37,260 bases of DNA from assembly GCA_025966225.1 (NCBI GenBank), contig JAOPVI010000320.1, positions 1-37,260 on the forward strand. The letters are read 5' to 3'. Origin of the DNA: Mycobacterium sp. (GTDB lineage Bacteria > Actinomycetota > Actinomycetes > Mycobacteriales > Mycobacteriaceae). Below, piece by piece: positions 16,778-25,136 of the stretch. The position numbers and the translations under genes were made by a program. The first letter of the stretch is position 1. Every line of letters starts with the position of its first letter. A model generated the notes under the pieces. The model worked only from the letters and a program-made list of their open reading frames with translations, was not told the origin of the DNA and ran no database searches.

Positions 16778-17692
16778 GTGACCGTTCAACTGGAGGTGGT
16801 GCTCGAGGAATTCGACGAGTACCTGGAGCTCCAGCGCGGTCGGTCCGAACACACCCGCCGCGCCTACCTCGGCGACCTGCGCTCGTTGTTCGGGTTTCTC
16901 GCCGAACGTGCTCCTGGCGCTTCGCTGGCGGAGTTGTCCGTGCCGTTGTTGCGTTCGTGGCTGGCCGCTCAGGCGGGCGCCGGGGCGGCCCGCACGACGT
17001 TGGCGCGGCGCACCTCGGCGGTCAAGACCTTCACGGCATGGGCCTCGCGCAACGGGCTGATCGACGGTGATCCCGCCACGCGGTTGCAGGTCCCCAAGGC
17101 CCGTCGGAGTCTGCCAGCGGTACTGCGTCAAGATCAAGCGCTCGATGCCATGAATGCCGCGACTTCCGGTGCACAGCAAGGCGATCCGCTTGCGCACCGC
17201 GACCGGCTGATCGTCGAGTTGCTGTACGCAACCGGAATCCGCGTCAGCGAGTTGTGCGGGCTCGACGTCGACGACGTCGACTCGTCCCGTCGGCTGTTGC
17301 GGGTGCTCGGCAAGGGCAACAAGCAGCGCACCGTGCCCTTCGGTGAGCCTGGGCTGCGCGCACTGAACGCGTGGCTGGCCGAGGGCAGACCGGCATTGGC
17401 CACCGCGGACTCGGGGCCTGCGCTGCTCTTGGGTACGCGTGGGAGGCGGCTGGACCCGCGCCAGGCCAGGACGGTGGTCCACCAGACCATGGCCGCAGTG
17501 GACGGCGCGCCTGACATCGGACCGCACGGGCTTCGGCACAGCGCGGCGACGCATCTGCTGGAAGGTGGCGCCGACCTCCGGGTCGTCCAGGAGTTGCTCG
17601 GCCACTCCTCGCTAGCCACGACGCAGCTGTACACACACGTGACGGTGGCTCGCCTGCGCGCCGTGCACGATCAGGCCCACCCGCGGGCCTAG
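16778..17692 (+). CDS. xerC: Tyrosine recombinase XerC
   Basis: A 304-residue tyrosine recombinase (Rv2894c position). The N-terminal SAM-like core-binding domain includes [20 protein letters not shown]. The catalytic domain has Arg155 ([11 protein letters not shown]), Lys179 (GKGNKQR), His250 and Arg253 ([10 protein letters not shown]), His276 ([15 protein letters not shown]) and the nucleophile Tyr285. With XerD it resolves chromosome dimers at dif before cell division. GTG 16778 gives a length close to the family norm. The in-frame extension back to 16625 is low-quality sequence. It converges on the M23-like gene with 11 bases between stops. Confidence 0.95.
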   Translation: MTVQLEVVLEEFDEYLELQRGRSEHTRRAYLGDLRSLFGFLAERAPGASLAELSVPLLRSWLAAQAGAGAARTTLARRTSAVKTFTAWASRNGLIDGDPATRLQVPKARRSLPAVLRQDQALDAMNAATSGAQQGDPLAHRDRLIVELLYATGIRVSELCGLDVDDVDSSRRLLRVLGKGNKQRTVPFGEPGLRALNAWLAEGRPALATADSGPALLLGTRGRRLDPRQARTVVHQTMAAVDGAPDIGPHGLRHSAATHLLEGGADLRVVQELLGHSSLATTQLYTHVTVARLRAVHDQAHPRA

Positions 17693-17712
17693 CTCATCCG
17701 CCCTCATCCGCC
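17693..17712 (+). repeat. Tandem 10-base direct repeat between convergent stops
   Basis: CTCATCCGCC occurs twice in tandem. It follows the xerC stop directly, and the second copy covers the stop of the minus-strand M23-like gene (17704-17706). It is probably a simple duplication. Confidence 0.6.
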
Positions 17713-18195
17713 CAATGGCTTCAGCCGGATCGGCGTCGTCACCACCAGTCCGAGCGGGTCGACGTAGGCGGCGTTCGCCGCAGCTCCCCACATCGCGCCC
17801 CAGTGCAGGCACGCCGCCGCGCCACATCCCGGGTGTCCGGCGACCAAGGTGCCGATCACGGTGCCCGCGTCGACCAGCTGACCTGTCCGGACCTGCGCTT
17901 CCACCGGCTCGTAGCTGGTCCGCAGCCCGCCAGGGTGGGCGATGGACACCACCGACCGGTCGGCAAGTCTTCCGGCGAACACCACGGCGCCTGCGGCAGC
18001 CGCGTGGACGGCATCGCCCGGCGCCCCGAGCAGGTCCACGCCGCGGTGTCCACGCTGCCAATTTGGGGTCGGTGCGTCGAACACGCGCAACACCGCCGGT
18101 CGGGGCCTTAGCGGCCAGTCAAGGCGTCCTTCGTCGCCGGACGCCGGCGGCGCACACGCCAGGGCCAACGCGGCCAACACCGCTGTGCTCTTCAT
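17704..18195 (-). CDS. Exported LytM/M23-like protein with incomplete catalytic site
   Basis: A 163-residue exported protein of the M23 peptidase (LytM) fold, in the position of Rv2891. The signal peptide is short (MKSTAVLAALALA). Zinc ligands His50 and Asp54 lie in HRGVDL, and His131 in CLHWG could be the third. The usual HxH motif reads CLH, so the first histidine is Cys129. The usual YxHL motif reads YEPV (95-98). Both catalytic histidines of classical LytM endopeptidases are therefore absent. It may bind peptidoglycan or act as a regulator of amidases, as degenerate LytM proteins do elsewhere. It lies divergent from rpsB and convergent with xerC. Confidence 0.85.
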   Translation of the reverse strand: MKSTAVLAALALACAPPASGDEGRLDWPLRPRPAVLRVFDAPTPNWQRGHRGVDLLGAPGDAVHAAAAGAVVFAGRLADRSVVSIAHPGGLRTSYEPVEAQVRTGQLVDAGTVIGTLVAGHPGCGAAACLHWGAMWGAAANAAYVDPLGLVVTTPIRLKPLGG

Positions 18196-18400
18196 CGCCC
18201 CAGTTCAGCGGCGTCGGTAAGGTTCGGGAAGGGGGCGCAGGCGCATCTGTGGACGGCGAAGCCACTGTGGACTGGCGATGGTCTCAAGCACCCATGTCAA
18301 CGGTGTAAACTGAGTCCAGCAATCCGCATGAGCGGGTTGACTTCGCGCGCCTGCACCGCAGCCCCGTTTTCTAGGGTTTGCTTCGCATTTGTCGAGCGGT

Positions 18401-18470
18401 CCCGTGTCGGGAATCCCGATACGGGTTCGGCATCGCAGCAGACGCCAGGGTTCGGCCTCACCCGATGCCG
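18401..18470 (+). promoter_or_regulatory. Structured 5' leader of rpsB
   Basis: The 311-base gap 18196-18506 contains no gene. Within it CCCGTGTCGGG (18401-18411) pairs with CCCGATACGGG (18415-18425) across a three-base loop, making an 11-pair stem with one G-U pair. CGGCATCG (18428-18435) pairs with CGATGCCG (18463-18470). Both lie just upstream of rpsB and could form mutually supporting hairpins. Ribosomal protein S2 represses its own leader in gamma-proteobacteria, so autoregulation is a plausible role here by analogy only. A weak promoter-like TAAACT lies at 18306-18311. Confidence 0.45.
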
Positions 18471-18506
18471 GACGTCAACCGACAAAAGTAAGGCCGGCAT
18501 CAACAC

Positions 18507-19343
18507 ATGGCTGTTGTAACCATGAAGCAGCTGCTTGACAGCGGCACCCACTTCGGGCATCAGACCCGTCGCTGGAATCCCAAGATGAAGCGGTTCATCT
18601 TCACCGACCGCAATGGCATCTACATCATCGACTTGCAGCAGACGCTGACCTTCATCGACAAGGCGTACGAGTTCGTCAAGGAAACCGTCGCCCACGGTGG
18701 CAGCGTCATGTTCGTCGGCACCAAGAAGCAGGCGCAGGAATCGATCGCCGATGAGGCGACCCGCGTCGGCATGCCGTACGTGAATCAGCGCTGGCTCGGT
18801 GGCATGCTCACCAACTTCCAGACCGTGCACAAGCGCCTTCAGCGTATGAAGGAACTCGAGTCGATGGAGCAGACCGGTGGCTTCGAGGGTCGTACCAAGA
18901 AGGAAATCTTGATGCTGACCCGCGAGAAGAACAAGCTGGAGCGGTCCCTGGGTGGTATCCGCGACATGGCCAAGGTGCCGTCGGCGATCTGGGTCGTCGA
19001 CACCAACAAGGAGCACCTCGCCGTCAGCGAGGCCATCAAGCTGGGCATCCCGGTCATCGCGATCCTCGACACCAACTGCGACCCCGACGTCGTCGACTAC
19101 CCGATCCCGGGCAACGACGACGCCATCCGCTCGGCTGCTCTGCTGACCAAAGTGATCGCGTCCGCGGTCGCCGAGGGCTTGCAGGCGCGTGCCGGCGCCG
19201 GGTCCAGCGGTGACAAGCCCGAGGTCGAGGGCGCCGAGCCACTGCCAGAGTGGGAGCAGGAACTGCTGGCCAGTGCCACTGCGCCAGGCGCTCCGGCCGA
19301 AGCCGCTGCACCCGCAACCGAACCGACCATCACGGAAGGCTGA
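18507..19343 (+). CDS. rpsB: 30S ribosomal protein S2
   Basis: A 278-residue ribosomal protein S2 with the family signatures [50 protein letters not shown] and [20 protein letters not shown]. It belongs to the 30S subunit, binds late in assembly near S1 in other bacteria, and is essential. The acidic Ala/Pro/Glu-rich tail after about residue 230 is typical of mycobacterial S2. ATG 18507 gives the conserved N-terminus [10 protein letters not shown]. It is followed by tsf with one base between the stop and the next ATG, the near-universal rpsB-tsf pair. Confidence 0.98.
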   Translation: MAVVTMKQLLDSGTHFGHQTRRWNPKMKRFIFTDRNGIYIIDLQQTLTFIDKAYEFVKETVAHGGSVMFVGTKKQAQESIADEATRVGMPYVNQRWLGGMLTNFQTVHKRLQRMKELESMEQTGGFEGRTKKEILMLTREKNKLERSLGGIRDMAKVPSAIWVVDTNKEHLAVSEAIKLGIPVIAILDTNCDPDVVDYPIPGNDDAIRSAALLTKVIASAVAEGLQARAGAGSSGDKPEVEGAEPLPEWEQELLASATAPGAPAEAAAPATEPTITEG

Positions 19344-19344
19344 G

Positions 19345-20172
19345 ATGGCGAATTACACCGCTGCCGATGTGAAGCGCCTTCGGGAGCTCACCGGCTCGGG
19401 CATGCTCGACTGCAAGAACGCGCTCGTCGAAGCCGATGGTGACTTCGACAAGGCCGTCGAAGTGCTACGCATCAAGGGCGCCAAGGACGTTGGCAAGCGC
19501 TCCGAGCGGGCGACGGCCGAGGGCCTGGTTGCTGCCAAGGGCGGCGCGCTGATCGAGCTGAACTCCGAGACAGACTTCGTCGCGAAGAACGCCGAGTTCC
19601 AGACGTTGGCGGACCTGGTCGTCTCGGCGGCTGTGGCTGCCAAGGCGGGCGACGTCGACGCGCTGAAGGCCGCAGTGATTTCTGGCGGCGTGGCGACCGC
19701 CACCGTCGAGCAGGCCGTGGCCGACCTTTCGGCCAAGATCGGCGAGAAGCTCGAAATCCGTCGGGCCGCGTACTTCGACGGGGCCGTCGAGACCTACCTG
19801 CACAAGCGGGCTGCGGATCTGCCACCCGCCGTGGGTGTGCTCGTGGAGTACACCGGCGGTGACGCCGAGGTGGCGCGCGGAATCGCGCGTCAGGTCGCGG
19901 CAATGAAGGCGAAGTACCTGACCAAGGCCGACGTGCCCGAGGACGTCATCGCCAACGAGCGTCGCATCGCCGAGGAGACCGCCCGCGAGGAAGGCAAGCC
20001 GGAGCAGGCGCTGCCGAAGATCATCGAGGGCAGGCTCACCGGCTTCCTCAAGGACGTCGTGCTGCTCGAGCAGCCGTCGTTGTTCGAGGACAAGAAGTCC
20101 GTCAAGCAGGTGCTCGACGAGGCAGGCGTGACCGTGACCCGGTTCGTCCGCTTCGAGGTCGGGCAGCCCTAA
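19345..20172 (+). CDS. tsf: Elongation factor Ts
   Basis: A 275-residue EF-Ts, the guanine nucleotide exchange factor for EF-Tu. The N-terminal UBA-like domain ([19 protein letters not shown]) and the EF-Tu-contacting [18 protein letters not shown] motif are intact, as is the dimerisation-core stretch [20 protein letters not shown]. The start at ATG 19345 follows GGAAGG and matches the family N-terminus. An in-frame extension reaching back into rpsB is spurious. Two hairpins, the second a good terminator, follow the stop, so the rpsB-tsf unit probably ends here. Confidence 0.98.
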   Translation: MANYTAADVKRLRELTGSGMLDCKNALVEADGDFDKAVEVLRIKGAKDVGKRSERATAEGLVAAKGGALIELNSETDFVAKNAEFQTLADLVVSAAVAAKAGDVDALKAAVISGGVATATVEQAVADLSAKIGEKLEIRRAAYFDGAVETYLHKRAADLPPAVGVLVEYTGGDAEVARGIARQVAAMKAKYLTKADVPEDVIANERRIAEETAREEGKPEQALPKIIEGRLTGFLKDVVLLEQPSLFEDKKSVKQVLDEAGVTVTRFVRFEVGQP

Positions 20173-20184
20173 CGACACCCCAAC

Positions 20185-20256
20185 TTGAGCGGCTCACCGT
20201 CGCTCAACTGAGACCCCGCCTCCACTCCGGCGACCCCGGTTGACGCGGGGTTTCTT
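20185..20256 (+). terminator. Tandem hairpins ending the rpsB-tsf transcript
   Basis: TTGAGCG (20185-20191) pairs with CGCTCAA (20201-20207). Then ACCCCGC (20213-20219) pairs with GCGGGGT (20245-20251), followed by TTCTTC. The second is a plausible intrinsic terminator with a short T-rich tail. The minus-strand gene ending at 20273 may share it. Confidence 0.7.
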
Positions 20257-20272
20257 CATCCCGTGGTCAGGT

Positions 20273-20935
20273 TTAGTGCAGGACCTTCTTCAGAATCGCG
20301 ATCGCCGCGTCGGTCTTGTCCGGGATGGTGCCGAAGTCCTTACCTTGGACCTCGACGCTGAATATTGCGTTGTCGCCGACGGCGATCGCGGAACTCTTGC
20401 TGTCAGACGCCCAGGCCTTGCCCTTGTCACCGACGTCGATCGATTGCACCTCGGCATTGGCGGCATTTCCTTCGCCGACCATCGAGGCGATCTGTTCGTC
20501 GGCGACGAGTTTGGAACCCGACACGACGACCACCTCGATGTCGCCGGTGTAGTAGCAGCCGCCCGCGATGACCATGTTTCCTCCGGCAGGTCCCGTGACG
20601 GGCGATCCGACGAGGTCGCCGATCTCGTTCGAGCTCGGACAATCGAGGGCCCCTCCACCGAGGGCGCCCGACACCGTGCTGGACACCTCGCGGTAGACCC
20701 AATAGGCACCGAGACCCCCCGCCACGAAGACGACGCCGACGATGACGATGACGGTGATCCAGATTCCCCGTGACTTCTTGACCGGTGGTGCGCCATGCGA
20801 GAAGGCAGCGCCGGCAAGGGGTTGCGCGGGTTGAGGCGGTCGATACCCGGGCGCAGGCTGCTGCGTCGGTTGCGGTGGATACCAGCGGCCATCGGAGGCG
20901 CGCCACCAACCGGGCCCGGGGGGTCCACTGGTCAT
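20273..20935 (-). CDS. Membrane-anchored protein with DUF2510-like N-terminus
   Basis: A 220-residue protein of unknown function. It begins with a tryptophan-rich GWWRASDGRWYPPQP segment like the DUF2510 motif of actinobacterial membrane proteins, then a Pro/Gln-rich stretch. One transmembrane helix (IWITVIVIVGVVFVAGGLGA) is near residues 58-80. The remaining residues should be outside the membrane and include two cysteines (LDCPSS and GGCYYTG) that may form a disulfide. The second ATG (20935) is preferred because a GGGGG sequence lies six bases ahead of it, while it abuts the first ATG (20941). The gene is divergent from amiC and ends just beyond the tsf terminator. Confidence 0.8.
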   Translation of the reverse strand: MTSGPPGPGWWRASDGRWYPPQPTQQPAPGYRPPQPAQPLAGAAFSHGAPPVKKSRGIWITVIVIVGVVFVAGGLGAYWVYREVSSTVSGALGGGALDCPSSNEIGDLVGSPVTGPAGGNMVIAGGCYYTGDIEVVVVSGSKLVADEQIASMVGEGNAANAEVQSIDVGDKGKAWASDSKSSAIAVGDNAIFSVEVQGKDFGTIPDKTDAAIAILKKVLH

Positions 20936-21033
20936 CGGCATCCCCCGCCGTCCGAGACTGTTGCGTGATCGGTGAGTCTAGGTGAGGTTCCAGCCAGGCG
21001 AGCGGGCAATTCACCGCTTGTTACCGTCGAGGG

Positions 21034-22446
21034 ATGCCACCCGTATCTGCCTTCACTGACGATGCCCTTGGTGACCATGACGCGGTTGGGCTCGTCGAGG
21101 CCTTGGCGTCCGGGGCGGTGTCCCCCGGCGAACTGATCGAGGCGGCCATCGCCCGCACCGAGAAGGTGAACCCGGAGCTCAATGGGCTGGCGTACGAGGC
21201 GTTCGATCGAGCGCGGAAGCGCGCCACCGCAAAGCGGCCCTACGGCGGCTACTTCAACGGCGTGCCGTCGTTCGTCAAGGACAACATTGCTGTCGCCGGC
21301 ATGCCGATGAGGCTCGGTACCGACGCGTGGGAACCCCGGCCGCCCACCGAAGACGGCGATTTCGCCAGGGCCTACCTGGCGACGGGGTTGGTGCCGCTCG
21401 GTCGGACGCGCATGTCGGAGTTCGGTTTCAGCGGGTCGGCAGAGCATCCGCGGCTCGGGCCCGTCCGCAATCCCTGGAATCCGGACTTCACCGCGGGCGC
21501 ATCGTCGTCGGGGTCTGGCGTCTTCGTCGCGTCGGGCGTCGTGCCGATCGCTCATGCGAACGACGGCGGAGGGTCGATCAGGATCCCCGCCGCGTGCAAC
21601 GGGCTTGTCGGGCTCAAGGCGTCGCGCGGGCGGGTTCCGCTCGACAAGGAAGTGCGCGCGGCGCCCGTGAAAATCGTCGCGGACGGCGCACTCACCCGGT
21701 CGGTACGCGACACCGCGGCGTTCTTCCGGGAATTGGAGCGGGTGTACCGCAACCCCAAGCTGCCGCCCGTCGGAGACGTGACTCAGCCGGGGAGGCAGCG
21801 CTTGCGGATTGCGGTGTGCACCCAGTCGATCGCACGCGACGCGAGCCCCGAGGTCACCGAGCTCACGCTCAAGACGGCGGCGTTGCTCGAGGAACTCGGC
21901 CATCGGGTGACGACCATCGACAACCCCGTGCCCGCGGGGTTCAAGGACGACTTCCTGCTGTACTGGGCGTTTCTGGCCTTCGCGATCGTGCGTGGCGGTC
22001 GCATGATGTTCGGGCCGACGTTCGATCGCACGAAGCTCGATCACCTGAGCCTGGGCCTGGACGCCACCGCCGCGCGCAACCTCCATCGCGTTCCGTTGGC
22101 GGTGGCACGGCTCGCCAGGTCGCACCGCATCACCGCGAGGCTGGGGCAGCAGTACGACGTCGTGCTGAATCCGACGTTGGCCGAAGTCACCCCGCGGATC
22201 GGGCACCTGGACCCGATGGCCGACTACGACCAGATCATCGACCGACTGATCGCGTGGGTCGGGTTCACGCCGCTGCAGAATGCGACGGGCGATCCGGCGA
22301 TCTCGCTACCGCTCGCGCAGTCGGCCGACGGCATGCCGGTGGGGATGATGTTCGCCTCGACCGTTGGGCACGAGGCCAGGCTGCTCGAGCTGGCCTACGA
22401 ACTCGAAGAGGCCACGCCATGGCGCAGAATCCAGGACTGGCCATGA
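21034..22446 (+). CDS. amiC: Amidase (amidase signature family)
   Basis: A 470-residue amidase-signature enzyme in the position of M. tuberculosis amiC (Rv2888c). The Ser-cisSer-Lys triad is visible: Lys82 in SFVKDNIAVAG, the cis-serine in GASSSGSG (157-161), and the nucleophile Ser181 in DGGGSIRIPAACNGLVGLK. The family hydrolyses carboxamides to acids and ammonia. The physiological amide here is unknown. The sequence is complete, ending in a typical VGHEARLLELAYELEEATPW. It follows tsf after the minus-strand gene and stands apart from the ABC genes by 140 bases. Confidence 0.93.
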   Translation: MPPVSAFTDDALGDHDAVGLVEALASGAVSPGELIEAAIARTEKVNPELNGLAYEAFDRARKRATAKRPYGGYFNGVPSFVKDNIAVAGMPMRLGTDAWEPRPPTEDGDFARAYLATGLVPLGRTRMSEFGFSGSAEHPRLGPVRNPWNPDFTAGASSSGSGVFVASGVVPIAHANDGGGSIRIPAACNGLVGLKASRGRVPLDKEVRAAPVKIVADGALTRSVRDTAAFFRELERVYRNPKLPPVGDVTQPGRQRLRIAVCTQSIARDASPEVTELTLKTAALLEELGHRVTTIDNPVPAGFKDDFLLYWAFLAFAIVRGGRMMFGPTFDRTKLDHLSLGLDATAARNLHRVPLAVARLARSHRITARLGQQYDVVLNPTLAEVTPRIGHLDPMADYDQIIDRLIAWVGFTPLQNATGDPAISLPLAQSADGMPVGMMFASTVGHEARLLELAYELEEATPWRRIQDWP

Positions 22447-22586
22447 CCGGATTCGGCCGCCGCAGGTGATCAGACAACGAAATCCGTAGCCCGCACGACA
22501 CAGCGTCGTAACGGTCAGGGCCCGAGTTAACCTGCGCGACACCAGCCGTGGCAACGGGTGAAACACCATGATCCCACCATTTTGCT

Positions 22587-23750
22587 GTGGAGTCCCTTGC
22601 GACCACAACCGTTGGATCACCGTCGATCGCCAAGGCTTCCGGGAATACCTTCGGGTACCTCGTCCGGTTCGCGCTGGCCAATATCCGGCGTAGACCTGAA
22701 CGGTTCGTGCTGTCCGTGCTTGGCATCGCGTTGGCGATCGCCTGTGTCACCGTGGTCCGTACCATCTCGTCGAGTTTCGCGATCACCGGCGCAGATTCGG
22801 TCACCGATGTGCTGGGTGGCGCCCAGTTGTGGGCGGTGCCTGCAGCCGGTGTGCAATACGACCCCGATGTCCAGGCGCTGGTCGCGGGCGGCCCTGCCCC
22901 TGAGTTGACGCTTCCCCCCAGGTGGACCGGCTTCCGCACGCTGTCAGGTGTCACGACCATCGACGGGACGTCCGTCTCGGTGCGGGGCAGCGACCAGATC
23001 GCAAGCGGCCAAGCCACTTTCGGCTCGGCACTGGCCGGCCGGATCGGCCTGACGCCGGGTGACCACGTAGTGATAGGCGGTCAGAGTTTGATCGTGAGCG
23101 TCTCGGGTACGGGGCAGTCGGTGTCGGTATCCACCGAACTGGCCCGCTCGGCGGTCGGGGAGCACGGATGGTGGACGTTGTTCGCCCCGCCGGGGGACGC
23201 GAAGAGCCGCGATCTCGCGCAGAAGTTCAGCATCGCGACGGGGTTGCCATCGACGTCGGATCCATCCGTCATGCCGGAGGCCGCCGGTTCCGGGCTCGTC
23301 TACGACACAGTCGGTGGCTCAGGCCCACTGACCTTCGAGCAGAAGTTCTCGGCACTGTTCTCTGGCAAGGTCACCAGTTCGACGCTCGGGCTCATTTCAA
23401 CCATCGGCCTCGCCCTTGGCTTCGTCATCGCGGTGTCGTCATTCCTCGCCGCCGTGCAGGAGCGCAAGCGCGAATTCGGCATCATGTCCAGCATCGGGTT
23501 GGCCGACGAGGTGCTCTACTTCTTTCTCGTCGAGTCTGCGATCGTCTTCATCGTGGCCTACCTGCTCGGAGTCCTTGGCGCGGGAGTCGCAGTGGCACTT
23601 GTGATTCCCGGCATCGCAACGCCGACCGCATGGCTCCAGGCGGCGGGCATGGTGGCGGCGTTCCTGCCTGCCATGGCAATCGTCGGTGCCTTGGTTCCGG
23701 TGCACCGGTTGCTTCAACAACGACCCGTCGACCTATTGGGGGAGCGCTGA
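22587..23750 (+). CDS. FtsX/MacB-type ABC transporter permease (full-length partner)
   Basis: A 387-residue permease. A first transmembrane helix is near residues 38-60 (FVLSVLGIALAIACVTVVRT). A large extracytoplasmic domain covers about residues 65-265. Three C-terminal helices make the FtsX domain, including FSALFSGKVTSSTLGLISTI and ERKREFGIMSSIGLADEVLY. Type VII ABC transporters (MacB/FtsX/LolCDE) couple cytoplasmic ATP hydrolysis to movements outside the membrane rather than classical transport. The GTG start at 22587 has no good ribosome-binding site, so the N-terminus is uncertain. It is followed by a second permease and an ATPase. The cargo is unknown. Confidence 0.85.
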   Translation: MESLATTTVGSPSIAKASGNTFGYLVRFALANIRRRPERFVLSVLGIALAIACVTVVRTISSSFAITGADSVTDVLGGAQLWAVPAAGVQYDPDVQALVAGGPAPELTLPPRWTGFRTLSGVTTIDGTSVSVRGSDQIASGQATFGSALAGRIGLTPGDHVVIGGQSLIVSVSGTGQSVSVSTELARSAVGEHGWWTLFAPPGDAKSRDLAQKFSIATGLPSTSDPSVMPEAAGSGLVYDTVGGSGPLTFEQKFSALFSGKVTSSTLGLISTIGLALGFVIAVSSFLAAVQERKREFGIMSSIGLADEVLYFFLVESAIVFIVAYLLGVLGAGVAVALVIPGIATPTAWLQAAGMVAAFLPAMAIVGALVPVHRLLQQRPVDLLGER

Positions 23751-23781
23751 TGTTCGGGGCGAGCGAAGCGAACGGGAAACC

Positions 23782-24348
23782 ATGCTGAGCAAGGGCCTCG
23801 CATACGGCTGGCTTTCCGCGCGACGACGCATCGGTGAGCTGGTGCTGCCGATCGTCACCACCGCAACGGGGGCGTTCCTCGTCGTCATCGTATTCGGGAT
23901 GTCCGACGGAATCCGCGCCCAGTCGGCGGCTCTGGGCCACGCCGACGAGATCGGACGCGCAGTCGTGCTGATCGCGGTGACCGTGTTGCTCGTCGGCGTC
24001 GTCGAAGTCGCTGTCGCCACTACTCGAACTGTCGCGCACCGGACCCGCGAACTGGGGGTGCTCGGCGCCAATGGGGTTCCTCGCGCACCGGTGGTGGCCG
24101 CGCTGCTCGTTGAACCCGTGGTCGCTGCGGTGCTCGGCGCGGTCGCTGGCGCCGCACTGGCCGCCGGCATCGCCATGGTGCTCGGGGCAACGGGTTTCGT
24201 GCCCACCGGAGTTGCGGTCACCGGCCTGCTCTTCGGCGCGGGGATCGCCGTCGGAGTCTCCATCGCCGCCGCCCTTGCCACCAGCGTCGTGCCCACTTGG
24301 ACCGCAGCGTCGCGGCCACCGATTCGTTCACTCTCCACGGGAGGCTGA
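23782..24348 (+). CDS. Short FtsX-like ABC permease partner lacking the large external domain
   Basis: A 188-residue membrane protein with about four helices, including VLPIVTTATGAFLVVIVFGM and the FtsX-domain stretch TRTVAHRTRELGVLGANGVP. The segment between helices 1 and 2 is only about 20 residues, instead of the roughly 200-residue domain of its neighbour. It probably forms an asymmetric heterodimer with the upstream permease and uses the ATPase encoded next. ATG 23782 matches the natural N-terminus. Upstream in-frame codons run back through a GAGCGAAGCGAACGG spacer. The gap to the ATPase start is three bases. Confidence 0.82.
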   Translation: MLSKGLAYGWLSARRRIGELVLPIVTTATGAFLVVIVFGMSDGIRAQSAALGHADEIGRAVVLIAVTVLLVGVVEVAVATTRTVAHRTRELGVLGANGVPRAPVVAALLVEPVVAAVLGAVAGAALAAGIAMVLGATGFVPTGVAVTGLLFGAGIAVGVSIAAALATSVVPTWTAASRPPIRSLSTGG

Positions 24349-24351
24349 TTC

Positions 24352-25101
24352 ATGACGGTCATCAAGGACACCACCGACATCGCTTCGGGCGCCGCCGAGG
24401 CGCCATCGGCGGCTTCGGGCGTCGACACTGCGCCCGTCATCGAGATCTCCGATGTCTGGAAGCTTCACAAGCTCGGCGACGAGGTCGTCAAGGCGCTGAT
24501 AGCCGCCGAACTACGGGTAATGCCAGGCGAGTTCGTCTGCTTGATGGGACCGAGCGGCAGTGGGAAGTCCACCCTGCTCAACATCATCGGTGGGCTGGAC
24601 CGACCAACGAAGGGGTCGGTGAGGGTGGCGGGCAAGGACACCGGCCTGCTGACCGAAAGTCAGTTCGCCGCATTGCGGCACGACACCATCGGCTTCATCT
24701 TCCAGAGCTACAACCTGATTCCGTTCCTTTCAGCCGTCGAGAACGTCGAGCTGCCGTTGATGTTCGAACCGTACGACCGAAAGTCGTTGCGCAAACGAGC
24801 CATGGAGTTGCTCGAATTGGTCGGCCTCGGTCACCGCATTCATCATCAACCGACGAAGATGTCCGGCGGCGAGCAGCAGCGCACTGCCGTCGCACGGTCG
24901 CTCATCAGCAATCCGACGCTGGTGCTCGCCGACGAGCCGACGGCGAACCTCGACCACAAGACGGGGGAGACGATCGTGCGGATGCTGCGCGACCTTTGTT
25001 CAACGATGGGCGTCACCGTGGTCGCCAGCACCCATGACCCGATGGTGGCCGAAGAAGCCAGCCGTGTCGTTCGAATGAAAGACGGACAGATCGTCAACTG
25101 A
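24352..25101 (+). CDS. ABC transporter ATP-binding protein (MacB/LolD type)
   Basis: A 249-residue ATPase. Walker A is GPSGSGKST with Lys72, the Q-loop is FIFQSYNLIPFLSAVENVEL, the signature is MSGGEQQRTAVARSL, and Walker B is LVLADEPTANLD with Glu195 as the catalytic base. The H-loop is ASTHDP. The features match the MacB/LolD/FtsE clade, consistent with the two FtsX-type permeases before it. The first 30 or so residues are an Ala/Ser-rich extension without motif. It starts three bases after the short permease and is followed by the APC permease after 35 bases. Confidence 0.95.
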   Translation: MTVIKDTTDIASGAAEAPSAASGVDTAPVIEISDVWKLHKLGDEVVKALIAAELRVMPGEFVCLMGPSGSGKSTLLNIIGGLDRPTKGSVRVAGKDTGLLTESQFAALRHDTIGFIFQSYNLIPFLSAVENVELPLMFEPYDRKSLRKRAMELLELVGLGHRIHHQPTKMSGGEQQRTAVARSLISNPTLVLADEPTANLDHKTGETIVRMLRDLCSTMGVTVVASTHDPMVAEEASRVVRMKDGQIVN

Positions 25102-25136
25102 CCACCCCGCAAGGGACCCCGATTGAGAGAGCAGAC

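Noticed and set aside
16778..17692. Phage or integron integrase
   Set aside because: Position, length and motifs match the housekeeping XerC. No attachment sites, cassette genes or phage genes flank it.
20932..22206. Minus-strand open frame of 424 codons
   Set aside because: It is antisense to amiC, which has an intact catalytic triad. No domain is seen in the reverse frame.
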